8,966 bases of DNA from Flavobacteriaceae bacterium. GTDB lineage: Bacteria; Bacteroidota; Bacteroidia; Flavobacteriales; Flavobacteriaceae. This document shows positions 1 to 6,375 of the stretch, in pieces (positions within the stretch are counted from its first letter, which is position 1; every line of letters begins with the position of its first letter). The notes below the pieces were generated by a model that worked only from the letters and a program-made list of their open reading frames with translations, did not search any database and was not told the origin of the DNA. Made by a program: the position numbers and the translations under genes. The stretch covers positions 1-8,966 of the forward strand of contig JAESTG010000076.1 of NCBI GenBank assembly GCA_016763715.1, given 5' to 3'.

Positions 1-903
1 AAGGTTTTTTACGAAATCATGACGCAAGCAGACACCATTTACTTCAACACAAATGAACATTATCGTGCTAACGTTGAAACCGAAACTCGCGAGGCTCGAT
101 TTATAAAGACTACCAAAGACAAATTTCCTGCGCATAGTTGGGCAAAAAGCAATCCTATTTTGCAACGCCTTCGCTCGGTTAAGGATTCTATTGAAATTGA
201 TTTACTTCAAACGGCATGCGATATTACTGAAAAGGGGTTTCGTCGTGTCCTTGGTTTTGTGAAACCTGGAGTTTGGGAATTTGAAATTGAAGCTGAGTTT
301 ATGCACGAATTTTTGTGCAACCGCTCCAAAAAATTTGCCTACACTCCTATTATTGCCAGTGGAAATAATGCGAACGTGCTGCACTATATTGAAAACAACC
401 AACAATGTAAGGATGGTGCTCTTATTTTAATGGACGTTGGTGCCGAGTATGCCAATTATTCAAGTGATATGACCCGTACAATTCCAGTAAACGGAAGGTT
501 TACAAAACGCCAACGTGATGTGTACGATGCTGTAAATAGAGTGAAAAATGAAGCTACAAAAATGTTAATTCCTGGTGTTTTATGGAAAGAATATCACGTG
601 GAGGTAGGTAAATTAATGACTTCGGAATTACTAGGTTTAGACCTGCTCGACAAAGCAGATGTGCAAAACGAAAACACCGACCGGCCTGCTTATAAAAAAT
701 ATTTTATGCATGGCACTTCCCACCATATGGGCCTTGACACCCATGATTATGGGATTTTATGGGAGCCGATGCAGGCTAATCAAGTATTTACAGTAGAACC
801 TGGCATCTATATTCCCAATGAAGGATTTGGTATTCGTTTGGAAGATGATGTCGTTATTCAATCTCCGGGAGAACCTTTTAATCTATGCAAAATATTCCAA
901 TAG
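1..903 (+). CDS. pepP: Xaa-Pro aminopeptidase (aminopeptidase P, M24B), 5' partial, frameshifted at its C-terminus
   Basis: Cytosolic metallopeptidase that removes an N-terminal residue preceding proline. The reading frame is open from base 1 (KVFYEI precedes the first visible Met at 19), so most of the N-terminal AMP_N domain lies outside the window. Counting that Met as 1, the M24 'pita-bread' catalytic domain covers about 60-290. By comparison with E. coli PepP, the metal ligands are D139 and D150 (DVGAEYANYSSDMTRT), H235 (HGTSHHMGLD), E260 (VEPGIYIP) and E275 (RLEDD); H122, H231 and H242 match the other conserved active-site histidines. All catalytic residues are intact. After GEPFNL the frame reads CKIFQ and stops. 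The overlapping +1 frame encodes a family-like tail, so one base seems to be missing near 883-885. Family and activity are well supported; N-terminal length cannot be judged. Confidence 0.93.
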   Translation, partial: KVFYEIMTQADTIYFNTNEHYRANVETETREARFIKTTKDKFPAHSWAKSNPILQRLRSVKDSIEIDLLQTACDITEKGFRRVLGFVKPGVWEFEIEAEFMHEFLCNRSKKFAYTPIIASGNNANVLHYIENNQQCKDGALILMDVGAEYANYSSDMTRTIPVNGRFTKRQRDVYDAVNRVKNEATKMLIPGVLWKEYHVEVGKLMTSELLGLDLLDKADVQNENTDRPAYKKYFMHGTSHHMGLDTHDYGILWEPMQANQVFTVEPGIYIPNEGFGIRLEDDVVIQSPGEPFNLCKIFQ

Positions 904-938
904 ACGCAGACGAGATTGAAGGTTTGATGCATAGTTAA
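885..938 (+). other. Out-of-frame remnant of the aminopeptidase C-terminal tail
   Basis: Read one base out of phase with the main frame, this stretch encodes 17 residues beginning MQNIPIDADEIEGLM, then TAA at 936-938. From memory, flavobacterial aminopeptidase P proteins end in a tail of the type NLM-NIPI-EIE-LM-S directly after GEPFNL, so this is very probably the true C-terminus. Restoring one A (CTA-ATG instead of CTATG at 883-887) would join it to the main frame. The restored gene would overlap the convergent brnQ stop by 3 bases. Sequencing error and genuine mutation cannot be told apart here. Confidence 0.8.
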
Positions 939-2260
939 CGAGCCTTAAAGTTTCGAATATTCAACAATACAAAAATGACTAAGGCTGGCAATACCCACCC
1001 CATCCCATCTTTAGCAAAAGGAATATAGGTTTCGAACACCCCTATTGTACTTTTGCTAGATTCAATTAATGCATCGGGAATGAATTTTTGGTAGGGAATA
1101 ATTCGATTGTCAGAAATAATTTCTTTTAAAACATCCGGCAAGCTGAATAGAAAAACTACTATAGTCACCCCCCGAAAAACAAGCTTATTTGTCCATTGCT
1201 TCGGAAGAACATTCAGCAAGATTAAACTAATAGTAATAGGATAGATAAACATAAGCGCTGGAACAGCTAAGTCTATGATATAATGAATATCGAACTGGCC
1301 AACTACAACACCTATCAAACAGCCCAAAATAGCTGTAATTAAATATGCTTTTTGAGAATCTTTAAAAAGACCTTTTACAAAATCGGCAGTTCCAGTCACA
1401 ATTCCAACGGCTGTGGTAAAACAGGCTAAGGAAACTAACACGGCAAGGAACGATGTCCCAATACTTCCAAGCGTCTCGCTACTTAAATAGGTTAGATATT
1501 CAGATCGTGAACTTGTAGTAATTTCATTACTATAAAAAGCCCCTAAGGCAATAAGTCCACCATAAATAATGAAAAGACCAATACCTGCGTAAAGTCCTGC
1601 TCTTCCCATCATTTTCTTTTTAGCCTCATAATCGTAGGTGCCTTGCAATGCGAAAGAAATGACAATCACTCCACCTACTAAGACCCCTCCAATGGCGTCA
1701 AAGGTTTGGTATCCTTCAATAATACCTCCAATAACAGAGATCCCTTCCACAGCTTCTCTCATTGGAGCCGTGTTTCCAAAAAGTCCAATGCAAATTATGG
1801 ACAGGAGAATTACTATAATAAGTGGCGTTAAAAACTTTCCGATTACACTTAAAATCCGAGTTCGGTTTAACACAAAAACCAACACAACAGCAAAATAAAT
1901 GGAACTCAATAGAAGTGAACTCACCTCGAAATAGGGTTCGATTGCCATTTCATAGGTAACAGAAGCAGTTCTTGGGGAGGGCAATGAAATAGAAATTATG
2001 TACACCACCACAGAGTAAAACATTGCAAAGCCAGGGGACACCTTATTGGCAAAATCAAGCATGGTTCCTTGTATTCGAGCGTGACCATAAATAGCGAGAA
2101 TAGGTATAATCACGGCTGAAATAGCAAAGCCAATAGTTACCCAAAACCAATTTTCACCTGCGTTATATCCCAAAAAAGGAGGTAAAATTAAATTTCCTGC
2201 ACCAAAGAAAAGTGAGAAAAGAGCGAAAGCCGTAATAAAGGTTTGTTTACTTTGATTCAT
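935..2260 (-). CDS. brnQ: Branched-chain amino acid transport system II carrier protein (LIVCS family)
   Basis: Inner-membrane secondary transporter importing leucine, isoleucine and valine, coupled to Na+ or H+ in characterised relatives. The 441-aa protein matches the usual 430-450 aa of the family. It opens with the family signature GAGNLILPPFLG (about residues 20-31), and roughly twelve hydrophobic segments can be counted, for example at 42-60, 77-98, 138-160, 218-240, 265-290, 325-350 and 420-437. A typical short loop KKKMMGRAG lies near 215. The start at 2260 gives the standard N-terminus MNQSKQTFITAFALFSLFFG; no Shine-Dalgarno is visible upstream, as is usual in this phylum. It is convergent with the aminopeptidase and divergent from the hydrolase, so it is probably a single-gene transcript. 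No frame damage is seen. Confidence 0.95.
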   Translation of the reverse strand: MNQSKQTFITAFALFSLFFGAGNLILPPFLGYNAGENWFWVTIGFAISAVIIPILAIYGHARIQGTMLDFANKVSPGFAMFYSVVVYIISISLPSPRTASVTYEMAIEPYFEVSSLLLSSIYFAVVLVFVLNRTRILSVIGKFLTPLIIVILLSIICIGLFGNTAPMREAVEGISVIGGIIEGYQTFDAIGGVLVGGVIVISFALQGTYDYEAKKKMMGRAGLYAGIGLFIIYGGLIALGAFYSNEITTSSRSEYLTYLSSETLGSIGTSFLAVLVSLACFTTAVGIVTGTADFVKGLFKDSQKAYLITAILGCLIGVVVGQFDIHYIIDLAVPALMFIYPITISLILLNVLPKQWTNKLVFRGVTIVVFLFSLPDVLKEIISDNRIIPYQKFIPDALIESSKSTIGVFETYIPFAKDGMGWVLPALVIFVLLNIRNFKAR

Positions 2261-2286
2261 AGGTTTTTGCTAAAGATGATATTTAC

Positions 2287-2302
2287 TCCAAATAAATTTG
2301 GA
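2287..2302. promoter_or_regulatory. Inverted repeat in the brnQ/hydrolase divergent gap (possible operator)
   Basis: TCCAAAT and ATTTGGA form a perfect 7-bp inverted repeat around a 2-base spacer. It sits 27 bp upstream of the brnQ start in the 117-bp gap between the divergent genes. The left half overlaps CAAATAAA, which on the minus strand reads TTTATTTG, one mismatch from the -7 box TAnnTTTG for brnQ. A regulator bound here would cover that box. Such dyads can arise by chance in AT-rich DNA. Confidence 0.3.
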
Positions 2303-2353
2303 TCTATCGCAAATGTTGCGAGTCATCTTCTTTTAAGTCTCGGACTACTCGTT

Positions 2354-2361
2354 TATATTTG
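2354..2361 (+). promoter_or_regulatory. Candidate -7 box for the alpha/beta hydrolase
   Basis: TATATTTG matches the Bacteroidota consensus TAnnTTTG exactly and lies 16 bp before the preferred ATG at 2378. No TTG is found at the usual -33 distance, so only half of the promoter is supported. The implied leader is about ten bases, and this placement argues against starting the hydrolase further upstream. Confidence 0.45.
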
Positions 2362-2377
2362 TCCCGAATATAGAAAA

Positions 2378-3139
2378 ATGATTTATCACTATAACAAAAC
2401 ACCAATTTTTTACAACATCGCGGGAGAAGGTCCAGTCTTAGTTTTGTTGCACGGCTTTTTAGAAAGTAGCAATATGTGGTCCAAGTTGGTTCCAACACTT
2501 TCAAAAAACAGAAAGATACTTACCATTGACCTCCCTGGACACGGAAAAAGTGAGTGCATTGCTCCAATTCATTCCATGGAGGATATGGCAAACGTGGTGT
2601 ATGCCCTTTTAAATCATCTACAAATTGAAAAGGCTTCAATCATGGGGCATTCTATGGGGGGCTATGTTGCGTTGGCTTTACTTGAAGCTCATGAACATAT
2701 CTTGGAGGAATTTACATTACTCAATTCGACCACGCGGGCAGATACTTGCGAACAAAAACGAAATCGTGATCGTGGCGCCAGAATCGTTTCAGAAAACAAA
2801 AAAGCATTTATTGGGAATATAATAAATCTTCTGTTTGTCCAAAGTTCACATCAACAATATACTTCTGAAATTGCTACACTCAAAAAAGAAGCAATGAATT
2901 TTCCCATTGAAGGAATTCTTGCCGCTATTCAAGGAATGAAAAATAGACCTGATCGTACTAAAGTTCTAAAAAACTTTAACCGAAATAAAATAATTATTTG
3001 TGGAGATGACGATCCTGTAGTGCCCTTTTCGATCTCCAAAGAAATCTCGAAAGTGACAGATTCAAAGCTAATTACGCTTCTTGGCGGCCATATGAGTTGG
3101 ATTGAAAATACGGAGGAATTGTTAAAATTATACACTTAA
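2378..3139 (+). CDS. Alpha/beta hydrolase fold protein
   Basis: Single-domain alpha/beta hydrolase of 253 aa, predicted cytosolic, substrate unknown. All family landmarks are present: the oxyanion-hole segment LVLLHGFLES (HG at 25-26), DLPGHGKS at 51-58, the nucleophile elbow GHSMGG with S92, the acid in GDDDPVVP (D212), and the base in LGGHMSW (H238), giving a complete Ser-Asp-His triad. The frame is open back to 2243, but that would overlap brnQ and add residues unlike the family; MIYHYNKTPIFYNIAGEGPV from 2378 is a normal beginning, and a -7 box lies just upstream. The length and the GHGKS and GHSMGG motifs fit the broad MhpC/BioH/MenH-like group, and sequence reading alone cannot choose an ester, thioester or C-C substrate. 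It is followed closely by the two small Cys/His proteins, which have their own promoter box. Confidence 0.93.
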   Translation: MIYHYNKTPIFYNIAGEGPVLVLLHGFLESSNMWSKLVPTLSKNRKILTIDLPGHGKSECIAPIHSMEDMANVVYALLNHLQIEKASIMGHSMGGYVALALLEAHEHILEEFTLLNSTTRADTCEQKRNRDRGARIVSENKKAFIGNIINLLFVQSSHQQYTSEIATLKKEAMNFPIEGILAAIQGMKNRPDRTKVLKNFNRNKIIICGDDDPVVPFSISKEISKVTDSKLITLLGGHMSWIENTEELLKLYT

Positions 3140-3152
3140 TCGAGTATATTTG
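3119..3152 (+). promoter_or_regulatory. Candidate promoter for the small Cys/His protein pair
   Basis: TATATTTG at 3145-3152 is an exact TAnnTTTG box, the same octamer found before the hydrolase. A TTG at 3119-3121 lies 23 bases upstream, the upper end of the spacing reported for Bacteroidota -33/-7 promoters. It starts at the very end of the hydrolase gene and would give a leader of about 55 bases before the ATG at 3213. It also makes the upstream in-frame ATG at 3150, inside the box, an unlikely start. Confidence 0.45.
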
Positions 3153-3212
3153 TCTTTCATCTGTTTTATAAGATTTTTTTGTGTACATTTAGACCTCCCA
3201 AAACAAGTAACC

Positions 3213-3467
3213 ATGAAAACAACATCCCCAAGAAGATCGTTTTCCTTTACTGGTATCGTTTGCAGTACGTTAGGTCACGACTATGTAATTAGCCGAAAAA
3301 TAACCAACCACATCAATGAGTACAAGTGTACAAATTGCAGCAAGGATGTTACGGATAATTTCTCTGGCCGGTTAGAGAATCTAACATTTCAAACCAAAAA
3401 AATTAACACCTCACTAGCTCTATTCTTTGAAAAAAAGATGAAGCGAAAATATATCAATGCTGTATGA
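3213..3467 (+). CDS. Small Cys/His (zinc-ribbon-like) protein, first of a coupled pair
   Basis: An 84-aa basic protein with no signal peptide or membrane segment and no function I recognise. It carries C17-x4-H22-x16-C39-x2-C42, in the contexts CSTLGHDYV and EYKCTNCSK, a plausible single zinc site. The pattern recalls small phage-associated DUF1660-type proteins (C-x3-GH followed by CxxC), but this is a resemblance, not an assignment. The preferred start at 3213 gives MKTTSPRRSF; an earlier in-frame ATG at 3150 falls within the probable promoter. The stop codon overlaps the next gene's start in ATGA (3464-3467), so the two are almost certainly co-translated. The 40-residue C-terminal part is Lys-rich and has no motif. 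That it is a real gene is supported by the motif shared with its neighbour. Confidence 0.75.
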   Translation: MKTTSPRRSFSFTGIVCSTLGHDYVISRKITNHINEYKCTNCSKDVTDNFSGRLENLTFQTKKINTSLALFFEKKMKRKYINAV

Positions 3468-3667
3468 AAAAATTAATCTGCAAAATTCGGGGGCATCAAT
3501 TTGTTTCTGTAAAAAAAGGAGATTACAAAATCAAAGAGTATCGATGCAAATGCTGTAAACAAAGATACACAGAAGACGGATACGGAAAAATTGTTAAACT
3601 AACCAAATACTGGGAAACCAACAATTCCTTATTTGAACAACATTTTCGGAATAAAACAGCAGTCTAG
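3464..3667 (+). CDS. Small Cys/His (zinc-ribbon-like) protein, second of a coupled pair
   Basis: A 67-aa, strongly basic protein of unknown function. It has C6-x4-H11-x16-C28-x2-C31, the same spacing as its upstream neighbour, in the equivalent contexts CKIRGHQFV and EYRCKCCKQ. An acidic-aromatic stretch RYTEDGYGK (34-42) follows the CxxC, which again resembles DUF1660-like zinc-binding proteins. The start is fixed by the ATGA overlap with the preceding stop, implying translational coupling. Its TAG stop ends exactly where the convergent thiL stop codon begins, leaving no room for a terminator between them. The pair most likely arose by duplication of a mini-gene; whether the two proteins form a heterodimer is unknown. 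Confidence 0.75.
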   Translation: MKKLICKIRGHQFVSVKKGDYKIKEYRCKCCKQRYTEDGYGKIVKLTKYWETNNSLFEQHFRNKTAV

Positions 3668-4720
3668 TTATTCTTCATTCAACGAGTTCCAACCTCTAGC
3701 AATCAATGGGATTTTGGTGTTTGCCCTTGTAATAAGGTGAATTCCTTCCTTTTCATTGGTCATATGTCCTATAACAGTTAGATGTGGGTTTGCCTTTATT
3801 TTGGGGAAATCTTCTGTTTTGATGGTAAACAACAATTCATAATCTTCACCTCCACTTAAAGCAATGGTTGTACTATCCATTTTGAATTCTTCACATGTAG
3901 AGATTACCTGTGGATCAAGCGGTATTTTGTCCTCGTATAAATTACAACCTACATTGGATTTTTTACAAAGATGGATTATTTCTGAAGATAAGCCGTCACT
4001 AATATCTATCATAGCTGTAGGCAGCACGTCAAGGTCTGCTAACAGTTTTGAAATATCCCTACGGGCTTCTGGTTTCAATTGCCTTTCAACTAAATAGGTA
4101 TAACCATCTAATTCTGGTTGGGCGTTTGGGTTGACTTTAAAAACCTGTTTCTCTCGCTCTAAAACCTGTAAACCCAAATACGCTGCGCCTAAATCTCCTG
4201 TAACAACCAATAGATCATTTTCCTTAGCTCCACTTCTGTAAACAACCTTATCTTCTGCCACCTCTCCAATAGCAGTAATACAAATAATCATCCCCGATGT
4301 AGAAGGAGTAGTATCTCCACCAATGATATCCACTTCGTACATTTTTGCAGCCATTTTGATACCATCGTACAATTCATCTAAAGCTTCCACTGGAAACCTA
4401 TTGGAAACTGCCAGTGAAACCGTAATATGAGTAGCCTTTGCGTTCATGGCATACACATCACTTAAATTGACCATCACAGCCTTATACCCTAAGTGTTTCA
4501 AAGGCATATAACTCAAATCAAAATGAACTCCTTCAACAAGCATATCGGTTGTGATGACTTTTTGATTCTTTGCATCAATAGCAAGTACTGCTGCATCATC
4601 ACCAATGCCCTTTATAGTAGCGCTTTGATTAATTTCAATGTTCTTCGTGAGGTGATCTATTAAACCAAATTCTCCTAGTTCAGAAATACTAGTTTTTGAA
4701 GGGTTTTTATTTTCCAGCAT
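3668..4720 (-). CDS. thiL: Thiamine-monophosphate kinase
   Basis: Cytosolic kinase that phosphorylates thiamine monophosphate to the cofactor thiamine diphosphate with ATP, the last step of thiamine pyrophosphate synthesis. The 350-aa protein is a little longer than typical ThiL (about 320-350). Visible motifs in order: ELGEFGLIDHL (14-24), the Mg-binding GIGDDAAV (38-45), TTDMLVEGVHF (57-67), NLSDVYAMNA (85-94), GGDTT (134-138), VVTGDLGAAYLG (172-183), IDISDGLSSE (238-247), ALSGGEDYELLF (287-298) and the terminal GW (343-344). These are the AIRS/PurM-fold hallmarks of ThiL with no missing key residue. The start at 4720 is the only Met before the ELGEFGLI segment. It stands alone, with no other thi genes in view and no TPP riboswitch seen upstream. 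Confidence 0.96.
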   Translation of the reverse strand: MLENKNPSKTSISELGEFGLIDHLTKNIEINQSATIKGIGDDAAVLAIDAKNQKVITTDMLVEGVHFDLSYMPLKHLGYKAVMVNLSDVYAMNAKATHITVSLAVSNRFPVEALDELYDGIKMAAKMYEVDIIGGDTTPSTSGMIICITAIGEVAEDKVVYRSGAKENDLLVVTGDLGAAYLGLQVLEREKQVFKVNPNAQPELDGYTYLVERQLKPEARRDISKLLADLDVLPTAMIDISDGLSSEIIHLCKKSNVGCNLYEDKIPLDPQVISTCEEFKMDSTTIALSGGEDYELLFTIKTEDFPKIKANPHLTVIGHMTNEKEGIHLITRANTKIPLIARGWNSLNEE

Positions 4721-4725
4721 GCTAT

Positions 4726-4733
4726 CAAATTTA
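4726..4733 (-). promoter_or_regulatory. Candidate -7 box for thiL
   Basis: On the minus strand this reads TAAATTTG, an exact TAnnTTTG match ending only 5 bases before the thiL ATG. If used, transcription would begin at or within a few bases of the start codon, giving a nearly leaderless mRNA. No TTG occurs at the expected -33 distance, so the call rests on the one box. Confidence 0.4.
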
Positions 4734-4789
4734 AAGGTTGCAAAAATACAGCTAAGAAATGTAATACCTCCTCTTTTTTGAACATTCGT

Positions 4790-4801
4790 GGCTTCGAAGC
4801 C
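4790..4801. repeat. Perfect 12-bp palindrome GGCTTCGAAGCC between thiL and the first secreted gene
   Basis: GGCTTC and GAAGCC are self-complementary and GC-rich within a strongly AT-rich 198-bp divergent gap. The site lies 70 bp upstream of thiL and 118 bp upstream of the secreted gene. Imperfectly complementary flanks (CCTCCTCTTTT at 4767-4777 and AAAAGTAGAGG at 4816-4826) could extend it into a larger stem. It could be an operator or a structural element; no known site is recognised. Confidence 0.3.
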
Positions 4802-4888
4802 TTGTCTATTTTTATAAAAGTAGAGGATTAAATCTCATATTCTACTAATATCTAGAGGCAATTAACATTAATCCTCCTATAATTTTAT

Positions 4889-4896
4889 TAGTTTTG
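4889..4896 (+). promoter_or_regulatory. Candidate -7 box for the first choice-of-anchor B gene
   Basis: TAGTTTTG matches TAnnTTTG exactly and lies 22 bp before the ATG at 4919, implying a leader of about 15 bases. There is no TTG at the expected -33 position. It would drive the first gene and, through the 35-bp gap without a terminator, the second. Confidence 0.45.
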
Positions 4897-4918
4897 GTAA
4901 CATTTCAAAAATCTCCTA

Positions 4919-6340
4919 ATGAAACTAAAGCTCCTCTCAGTTGCGATGTTTTTAAGCACTGCAACTCTTCTCTCTCAAACACCTTGTGTAAATGGTCAAG
5001 CTGGCGCTTACGATTGTAATGGTTATGATTTAATGTCCCATTTGCCGTTAAGCACGTTTAATACTTCAGGTGCTAATGACTCTTGGGGTTGGACAGACCC
5101 CGATGACGGAAAAGAATATGTTCTTATGGGCCTTGAGGATGGAACCGCTTTTATTGATATTTCTGACCCAGTAAACCCAGTATACTTAGGGAAATTACCT
5201 ACTGCTTCTAGTTCAATTGTTTGGAGAGACATGAAAACATATAACAATTATGCCTTTATTGTAAGCGAGGCTTCAGGTCACGGAATGCAAATTTTTGATC
5301 TCACAAAATTAAGAAACGTTGCAAATCCCCCTGTTACTTTTACAGAAGATGCGCACTATAGTGGATTTGGCAATGCACACAACATCGTAATCAACGAAGA
5401 AACTGGCTATGCCTATGCCGTAGGAACCAACACTTTTAGTGGGGGTGCTCACTTTATAAATATTCAAGACCCTTTAAACCCAGTGGGTGAAGGAGGTTTT
5501 TCTGGCGACGGTTATACACACGACGCCCAAGTTGTAACTTACAATGGTCCAGATGCAGACTATGCAGGTAGAGAACTTTATATTGGAAGTAACGGTAGCG
5601 AACAAATCGTGTCTATTGTTGATGTAACTGACAAAAGCTCTCCACAAGGAATTTCATCATTTTCATACAGCAATGTTGGGTACACACACCAGGGGTGGTT
5701 TACAGCAGACCAAAGGTTCTTCCTACTAGGCGATGAATTTGACGAATCAAATGTTGGATTTAACACTAGAACTGTGGTATTTGATTTGGAAGACTTAGAT
5801 AACCCAACCGAAGCTTTTTCATACTTCGGAACTACACCAGCTATTGATCACAATGGGTATGTCATTGATAACAACTACTACCTAGCTAATTACGCTGCAG
5901 GCTTTCGCGTTATGGATTTAAGTGATATTGAAAACGACAATATTTCAGAAATTGCATTTTTCGATACATATACTCAAAATAACGACGCTAGTTATGAGGG
6001 TGTTTGGAACGTATATCCATTCTTTGCTAGTGGTAATATTATGATTAATGACCGTAGCGGGGGGTTCTTTTTGGTGAGATCCTCTCAATTGAATATTAAC
6101 GACTTTAATGCAAATAGCAGTTTTGCAGTTTACCCTAACCCAGCTTCTGATAAATTAACCATCAAGACTAACGACAATCAAATTGAGTCTATATTAATAG
6201 TTGACGTGGTTGGCAAAGTTTTATATTCTGAAGAAGCTCTTCGTACGACTCATAAAAATATAGACATTTCCTCTTTTTCTGAAGGCATCTACTTTGTGAG
6301 TGTCAACAATCGTATTACTAAAAAAATAATCAAAAAATAG
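4919..6340 (+). CDS. Secreted choice-of-anchor B (LVIVD beta-propeller) protein with T9SS sorting tail, copy 1
   Basis: A 473-aa exported protein; its biochemical role is unknown. Residues 1-19 form a signal peptide, with probable cleavage before Q20. Next come C23 and C33 (CVNGQAGAYDCNGYDL), a likely disulfide conserved in all three copies. The propeller-like choice-of-anchor B domain covers about 40-390, with family hallmarks NDSWGWTDPDDGKEY (53-67), FIDISDPVNPVYLGKLPT (78-95), WRDMKTYNNYAF (102-113), GHGMQIFDLTKLR (120-132), FTEDAHYSGFGNAHNIVINE (141-160), THDAQVV (200-206), YTHQGW (255-260) and AIDHNGY (308-314). Residues 402-473 are a type A T9SS sorting domain, from FAVYPNPASDKLTI to the Lys-rich KKIIKK end, predicted to be removed when the protein is moved to the cell surface or medium. 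The start directly begins the signal peptide; a -7 box lies 22 bp upstream. Confidence 0.93.
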   Translation: MKLKLLSVAMFLSTATLLSQTPCVNGQAGAYDCNGYDLMSHLPLSTFNTSGANDSWGWTDPDDGKEYVLMGLEDGTAFIDISDPVNPVYLGKLPTASSSIVWRDMKTYNNYAFIVSEASGHGMQIFDLTKLRNVANPPVTFTEDAHYSGFGNAHNIVINEETGYAYAVGTNTFSGGAHFINIQDPLNPVGEGGFSGDGYTHDAQVVTYNGPDADYAGRELYIGSNGSEQIVSIVDVTDKSSPQGISSFSYSNVGYTHQGWFTADQRFFLLGDEFDESNVGFNTRTVVFDLEDLDNPTEAFSYFGTTPAIDHNGYVIDNNYYLANYAAGFRVMDLSDIENDNISEIAFFDTYTQNNDASYEGVWNVYPFFASGNIMINDRSGGFFLVRSSQLNINDFNANSSFAVYPNPASDKLTIKTNDNQIESILIVDVVGKVLYSEEALRTTHKNIDISSFSEGIYFVSVNNRITKKIIKK

Positions 6341-6375
6341 ATTTCAACCCAAAACAATATATAATAACAATACAC

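Noticed and set aside
885..938. Programmed ribosomal frameshift at the end of the aminopeptidase
   Set aside because: There is no slippery heptamer or stimulatory structure at the junction, and the event would only restore a short tail; a simple indel or sequencing error is more likely.
2243..2377. Upstream in-frame extension of the alpha/beta hydrolase to an ATG at 2243
   Set aside because: It would overlap the start of brnQ and place the promoter box inside the gene, and the added residues do not resemble the family; the ATG at 2378 gives a normal N-terminus.
3150..3212. Upstream ATG at 3150 as start of the first small Cys/His protein
   Set aside because: This ATG overlaps the exact TAnnTTTG box at 3145-3152, and the first 21 residues are not shared with the sister protein; 3213 is preferred, though not proven.
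4721..4918. TPP riboswitch upstream of thiL
   Set aside because: The conserved THI-box sequences are not seen on the minus strand, and the likely promoter leaves almost no leader.
4919..5000. Lipoprotein signal in the three propeller proteins (Cys shortly after the signal peptide)
   Set aside because: The residues before the Cys are QTP, QSP and QVP, which do not fit a lipobox (G, A or S is needed at -1); the Cys is better explained by the conserved Cys pair.
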